NCBI RefSeq assembly: GCF_000182925.2
Contig: NC_026507.1
Location: 248,001 to 312,000 of the forward strand
Reading direction: 5' to 3'
Origin: Neurospora crassa OR74A
Lineage: Eukaryota > Ascomycota > Sordariomycetes > Sordariales > Sordariaceae
DNA length: 64,000 nt
A program made the position numbers and the translations under genes. Positions 58,376 through 64,000 of the stretch are shown one piece after another (the first letter of the stretch is position 1; each line of letters starts with the position of its first letter). The notes below the pieces were generated by a model. That model ran no database searches, was not told where the DNA came from, and saw only the letters and a program-made list of their open reading frames with translations.

Positions 58376-59498
58376 CTAGTTCCATTCATGCTCATAGATC
58401 TTATTCCTCTCCACCCAAAGGATAACCTTCTTCTTCCCTTCATGGTCCGGGTCATACTTGATGAGAATCCGTCCGTTCGCCTGATTAGCCAGGACGCGCT
58501 GGTTATCCGTGGGCTCATAAATCACCTCCTGCCACCTCGCCCTTCCTGCTTCCGTATTAGGGTCCAACAGGCTGACAATTCCTCCCACCGTACTCTTGAT
58601 CCGCGACCACTTCTGCCGATAGTCCTCCACGTACTGATCATTAGCTGGCCCATCAGGCCTCACCAAGAAGGCTCTGATGTTATCGCCCTCTGCGTTCCCG
58701 ATCTTGCGTGGATCCAGCTTCTCCTGGGAGACGACGGTGCGGCGACTTGCGCCGTTTTGGAGCGGCGTAAGCACGGTCCGCACAAACACTTGCTCGTTGG
58801 TTTCCTTGACCCCCTTGACTGTCAGGCGAAAATCATCATCCGGGTCGAACGAGATGTTCTCCCAGTAATGCGTGGTGTAGACGCCGCGTTGGCTGATGAT
58901 CACCAGAGAGGTGCACCCGCAGAGATGGCTGGTGCCGACGCTGATGGCTTCATTTCCGTCAAAAGGGGTGAACAGGGCCGTGTTCACGTCGGTGCCTTCT
59001 GGGACTTCCCATACCATTTGGGTTGCTTTGGGGATTTCGTTGAACATAAACTCATCCTCCTTGCCGGGGGTCGGTTCGGTAATTGTTCGCTCTGCTACCA
59101 GAAAAGCGGAGGAGACATTGATGGCTTCATGCCCGGCCTGGACGTGATACGCTCGCGCAGAAAAGGAGTCGGCAGTGGTGAACGCTACAGGGGGTCTGCA
59201 AGCGCCGCAGGCCTTTTGGCCTTGGCTTGGGTTCCCGCATCCATCTCGCTTCTTGAAGGGAAGAGGTGGCAGACTGAGGAACTTGGGAGACCGTTTGAGT
59301 GACAAATGAGTCTGACCTCCGGCGAAGTTGGCTGTAACTCAGTTAGCACCTCTCATGAGGTTGACAATGGCCATCACTTTCGAAGTTCGACCTACCTCTA
59401 CCTGATAAAGACAGGAGCGTAGAGGCGCTGAGGACGATGAGGGCCACAAGAAGCACCAAGCTGCCTCGCGTCGTAAGAGGGACCAAGGATGTCTTCAT
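58376..59498 (-). CDS. Secreted fungal protein of unknown function
   Basis: Exons 59498-59396 and 59331-58376 (intron 64 bp, donor GTAGGT; an alternative donor 6 bp earlier removes two residues) give 352 residues. An N-terminal hydrophobic segment (GSLVLLVALIVLSASTLLSL) is a signal peptide or anchor. A short Cys cluster (CGNPSQGQKACGAC) follows. The rest looks beta/alpha mixed, with SHLCGCTSLVIISQRGVYTT HYWE near residues 169-193 (one continuous segment) and a C-terminal KVILWVERNKIYEHEW. I recognise the x-CGCTxLVII-x-GVY-x-HYWE pattern from ascomycete secreted proteins of unknown role, but cannot name a function. It lies head-to-tail with the ankyrin gene 195 bp upstream. Confidence 0.8.
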
Positions 59499-59693
59499 CT
59501 CGTGAGCATGTAGGAGTGGATAAGTGTGGATGTAATGTACAACACAGGTTATATCCAGGTGCGTAAAGACTGAGAAGTTGGGATTGTACTAAGGGCAGTG
59601 ATGAGTGTGAAGGGTGAAGCCTGACTGGAGAGAAGAACTGGAAAGCGGCTAGATCTCTTATACATGATCTTGAAGAGACGTATTCTAGGTATC

Positions 59694-60550
59694 TTACTCC
59701 CCCGGAGTAACCTTCGTCTTGGTTTTCAGAAAGTCGTAAATCGTCAGGTAAGCCTTGTGCTCCTGACTCTTGTCTTTGGCCACATCCGCTGCCGTACGGC
59801 CGTTGAAGACGACGTTGGGATCTGCTCCTAACTCAATAAGCGCTTCCACAATGTCGCCTCTGTAGTGCCATGCGGCACAGTGCAGTGGTGTTCCCTTTCT
59901 TTTGGGATCAATGTGGTTGATGTCGGCCCCGGCCCGGACCAGTTGTTGCACCCTTTCTCTGATATCTGACATCTTGTTCCGTTCTCTGGACCCGATGACA
60001 CAATGAAGGATGTTGGGCTCTAACGCTGCGCCGTGCTCTAAAAGGAGACGCATGGCATCACCACCTTCCTTGGCGACCACAGCTGAGACGAGGGGCGAGG
60101 GGGCCTGATCATGAGCAACGTTGGGGTCCGCACCATGCGCGAGGAGCCAGCGCATGAGGTTCTCCTTGCCAACAGACATTCTGGTTCCAATGGTGAAGTT
60201 AGCATCCTCGCTGTAGTGGCTTCATATAACGATGCTGGGGAGTTGAGATGATCCTACCGAAGTGCTGTACCATCTTCAAACTCGGTCGAGTTGATGTCAA
60301 AGCCGTACTTGATGAAGAGTTCGAACATGGTCGGATCGCCGCGGGTGACACTTCCCACGAAGCTCGACCGGTCAACCTTTGCGCCTTTGGAAAGCAAGAT
60401 GTCGGCCACAGCAGGGCGACTACTCCAAGCAGCGCTGGACAGGCCTTTCTGCAGTTGGTCATCCGATACGACTTCGTTTTCGAGGATTTTGGTAACCGCT
60501 TCGACGTTGCCGGTCTCGCAAGCGGTGATGAAGTCGCTTTCCGCAGCCAT
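59694..60550 (-). CDS. Ankyrin-repeat protein
   Basis: Exons 60550-60258 and 60180-59694 (intron 77 bp, branch TGCTAAC) give 259 residues. An upstream in-frame ATG (60574) would add eight residues. Ankyrin-type repeats cover most of the chain: DFITACETGNVEAVTKIL, LMRWLLAHGADPN, DAMRLLLEHGAALEP, RVQQLVRAGADINHID with GTPLHCAAWHYRGDIVEALI, and ELGADPNVVFNGRTAADVAK. No catalytic domain, signal peptide or membrane helix is present, so it is probably a cytosolic protein-binding scaffold. Partners are unknown. Confidence 0.9.
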
Positions 60551-61572
60551 GATCAATGTGTTGGTGAGGCGCAAGTATGCTCAATGTCGAGTTAGAGAAG
60601 GGAGAAAAGTAATGGTCAGCTAAAGGTTGTAGTGTGGAAAGAGGCCCCCAGCTAAGGACACGCGCTCAAAATAGTCAATTTCCTGCAGTCGGGTTGTTGT
60701 GGTGGGAATGAATGCTACTCAAGTTGGCGGGGTGTTGAGTTTAAGAACCAACTGCCGAACGGTGAAGAGACGGAGTGAGAGTAGAAGTGTCGTCTCTTTA
60801 TTCTTCCTTGTTCCTCACAAATGGCCCTGCATGCTGCTGTTGCTGTGCCTTTGACGTGCGGCTTGTGGGGGCCGCGGACACCAAACAAGAGCCAAGGGCC
60901 GGGCCGACGGCTCCTGCTAGATTCGGCAACCGGCCATCATGAGTCAATGTGACCTGAACTACCAACATCCATCCACCTGCATTCGATCCTTCCGTGTAAC
61001 TTTTCGGGGGCGGTGACATCGAGATCCACAGCAATCCTCAGGTTTTAAGCCCCTCAACTTGTGTTTCATGCAATGTCGTTGGATTCCAATCCGCGCCGGT
61101 TACGACTCCATTCAGGAGCAGCGAAATGCCAAGGAACGAGCGGTATGTAGGTCTTCTTGCATCTGATCCCATCGAGACCTTCTAGCGACGATCAGCCTCG
61201 CTGACATTTCCAAAGAAAACAACAACATCCACACACACACTGTACCAGGCGCCAACTGTTCAACATGAGACTTCGCCTGACTTCTCGTCATGATGTAGGT
61301 GTGTCGGCGGCAAGGTGTGAAGAAGCATGTCACCAATGCCACCAATGCCACCACCTCAGCTTCATTGAGCTTGCGAGGGGCACAGTGAGCAGGAATGTCA
61401 TGAAGAATGGCTTCAGACGACAGCCTGAGCATATAAGATGGCTGTGTCCATCTTCAATCAAGTCTCAAAGCAGCTCAATCAGCCAAACCACACCATCTTA
61501 ACACCGCAATCATCAACCTTCAGCTAAACACATTGTTCCATTGTCTCGTCCACCCCAGTTCCCGGCACCAAG
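60551..61572. other. Divergent promoter region
   Basis: 1.0 kb between the ankyrin gene (-) and the membrane protein gene (+). TATAAG at 61432-61437, 136 bp before the ATG at 61573, is a likely TATA box. No gene is supported inside. Confidence 0.55.
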
Positions 61573-63923
61573 ATGCGGTGGCTTGCTAGACACGCCTTCG
61601 AGCGTGGGTTGGGCTTTCTTTCCCTCTTGACTTTGGCAACAGCAAACCAAGTGCTTGACCTTGGAGCTCTTGACCAGTACACACCCCTTGTAAGCCACCA
61701 GACCCGGATCCTCCAAGTCCTCTTTTCACACAGACATTCGGAACTACCACTGACACTCATCACACAGCGGAACCCCCCCTCAACCCTGCCCTCAAACACA
61801 GTCTGGCTTTCCGCCAAGGATGATGACCATGAACGTGGATTCCTGGTTGCCGTCTCCCCAGATGTCAAGAAAAAGATCAACGACGCTCTGAAGGACTGTC
61901 CGACTGTCGACAACCTTTGCTTCCAATATGTAAGGGGAATCCTCCGCGAGGCCGACTTGGAAGTCGACAGCAGCGTCAGTCGCCGAGACTTCTCACGCAT
62001 CGTTTCGCGCTTTGTCTTGCTTCTTGGTGGCTTGTTCGTAGGAATTGCTTCCGTTTTCATCGCCCAAGAAATGTTAAGTCAGCAGCACGAAGTCCCCTTA
62101 TCCCAGTTTCTTCCTGCCGCCCAGGCTACTCAGGTTACTGCCATCACTAATGGTGTGCCACTGACCGTATCTGCGGCTGGGACCGCTGTGGTGACGGTGA
62201 CCATGGCTCCAGATCCGACCACAGTTACCGGGTATGTTGGCCTCGTACTCAACTATCTTCATGGTCTCCCACATGCTAACTCCATCCCTCAGCCTTGTCA
62301 CCCCCAGCGCCACTGCCGTTACAGGCAATGACAAAGACGCGGTTGCTGGAGACACCATCATCACCCTAGACGCATCCCTGGCTAGCCGCCTGTCCGAAAT
62401 CATGCGCCGAACAACAGACTGCAAAGAAGGCAGCGACTTTAACGCAGAGCAGGGATCAAAGCGCGATACCAAGTATGGCGCCGTAGTGTGTGGTGTTCGG
62501 GGAGCCGTCGAGATGGCCACTCCCGGTGGACCTCTGCACGATCTGACTCTCATCCGAGTTGCCACCCCCGACCTCCTCTCCAAGCTCCGAGCCCCTCTGA
62601 CCGCGGCAGCTCAGCGTGCAATTGACATCGCAAAGGACTATGCCCCGTTACTGGAGATGCCACCGGGAGTCTTCGACGACATCATCGTCCTCGTCTTTGC
62701 CTTGGGCGTCCACAATATCATCGATAACGTTCCCCTGAGCGGAAGGAACATTATTCCCAAGGACATCCTAGATAATTCCAAGCAGATTACTACTACCACA
62801 GCGACATCGTGCACCAGTACCGCAACGGCTTGCCAAGCAACCTGCACCGAAGTGGGCGCCCAGTTCTTCGCTTGCAAAACCAGTTGTGGAAGCTGTGTCA
62901 CTCAGACGACCTCGATTCAGACCGTCACCACCATTGCCTGGCCGGGACCTGCAGGAGGAGGACCTGTGGTCCCAACCGCCACCGCCCATCCCGAATGCCA
63001 GATGAACCAGCCAGGCATCCTGCCCTGGAACATCTTTGACGGCTCCGAATACAACGTCATCAGCAACTTCTGCTCCGAAGTTGACCGCCAGCCTGCCTCT
63101 TCCCGCTCTTGGATTGTCGACTCAAAGGGCAACAAGATCCCCGTGCTGAAACAAGTCAAGCCCTCCCACTCCATCTCCAATAAACGATCACCACCCACAA
63201 CCCCAGACACTTACAAAGACTACCGCGTCTCCCTGCAATGGCGACCTTCCCATTCCTCCGCACAATCCGGCTGTCCCATGAGCTGCGCTGAAGCCTACCG
63301 CGCCATCGCCGACTCTCCATGCGGTCATACAGGCGGCGAACAAAACGTCATGGCCCTCTCCGGTTCTCTGGACGTTACCTGTGGCACTTATTCGTACCAC
63401 ATTATCCCTCCTGGTTCTTCTTCCGACAGCGGCGGTACGCCCCTGGCCCTCCAGGAGCAGCAATGCTACCTCGAGTCACAGTGGCCGAAGCACTTTGACG
63501 TGCACGAGGGGTCAGTCAAGCAGGCTGCCAAGGTGGCGTGCGGCAGCGAACTCAAGTTGCCGGAGAAGATGAGCAAGGATAGCAAAGCATGGGAGGATGT
63601 GCATATGTGGGGACGGACGGGGATGAAGTTGAAGATGCGCGTTGAGTGGAAGGATGGGTGTGTGTTGGCGGGTGGTGTGGCAGAGCAGGAGCCGAGGAGG
63701 CCGTTGGGCGCCGGGGGTGTGGACGGGAAGGATGGGTGTTATGAGTTACTTTACAACGATTGGAAGAATTGTAAGTCTTCTCTTGTCCGGCCTCTCCAAT
63801 TTGGTCGAGGTCAAGCGCTCCTCATGAGTCCTTAGCTGACGGACGTTCGATACAGGCAACAACGGGGGTGTGGGTGGCTACCGACAAGCTGGCTGCTTGG
63901 TGTATTCCTTTTCACCGAAGTGA
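61573..63923 (+). CDS. Large secretory membrane protein, Cys-rich, unknown
   Basis: Three exons, 61573-62231, 62293-63770 and 63856-63923, with introns of 61 and 85 bp, give 734 residues. A hydrophobic N-terminus (GLGFLSLLTLATANQ) is a likely signal peptide. A strong membrane helix (FVLLLGGLFVGIASVFIA) is at about 147-164. After it come Ala/Thr/Val-rich sequence, a Thr/Cys-rich segment (about 391-424) with C-x5-ACQATC and FFACKTSCGSCV spacing, a Gly/Pro linker and a long C-terminal domain with at least eight Cys (CPMSCAEAYRAIADSPCGH, CGTYSYHI, CYLESQW). It ends NNGGVGGYRQAGCLVYSFSPK. The C-terminal part probably faces the cell exterior or secretory lumen with disulphides. I do not recognise the family. 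Exon junctions are supported by frame continuity only. Confidence 0.75.
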
Positions 63924-64000
63924 AGAGTGGGATCTTTGTGGGAGGGCCCTATACCTTTGACCCGCCGCCACTCGCCTAGGTACCCTAGTATTCATTAGAG

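Overview
The window is nuclear DNA of a filamentous ascomycete, almost certainly Neurospora or a very close relative. The evidence is short introns (55-116 bp) with GTRNGT donors and CTRAC-type branch sites, GC-rich codon third positions in the genes, abundant GGTA/TACC tetranucleotide tracts, and two AT-rich blocks (about 11.8-16.0 kb and 26.2-44.7 kb). In those blocks coding frames are filled with TAG/TAA codons in place of CAG/CAA, the signature of repeat-induced point mutation (RIP). The 1845-residue SWR1-type remodeller also fits Neurospora.

Layout: 1-7203 has no convincing gene but holds a 662-bp miniature inverted-repeat element with a TTA target duplication, three long poly-C runs and a 41-unit GTT repeat. 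Positions 7204-18691 hold a SnoaL-like protein (+), a flavin monooxygenase (-), a 4.3-kb RIP-eroded element bounded by 70-72-bp inverted repeats, and a DHA2-type MFS exporter (-). Positions 21512-25628 hold a conserved protein of unknown function (-) and an NDUFB8-like complex I subunit (-). Positions 26146-44703 form one nested mobile element. Its outer shell is a PIF/Harbinger-type DNA transposon of about 3.7 kb, with 44-45-bp terminal repeats, a TAA target duplication, a Myb/SANT-like gene and a DDE transposase. A 14.8-kb Ty3/gypsy-type LTR retrotransposon (two 543-bp LTRs, ATAA duplication) sits inside the transposase gene. Removing the insert and one copy of the duplication brings the transposase frame back in phase. 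About 370 bp beyond lies swr1 (45072-50609, +).

After swr1 come a small basic protein (52538, +), a secreted S28-family serine peptidase (55353, +), an intron-containing tRNA-Pro(AGG) (57378, +), a secreted protein of unknown function (58376, -), an ankyrin-repeat protein (59694, -) and a large membrane-anchored secretory protein with a Cys-rich segment (61573, +).

Functionally the genes are mostly unrelated neighbours. The SnoaL-like protein, monooxygenase and exporter could form the remnant of a small metabolic cluster split by a transposon, but that is inference. Exon boundaries were worked out by eye from splice signals and conserved frames. Gene names rest on recognised motifs, not on searches.
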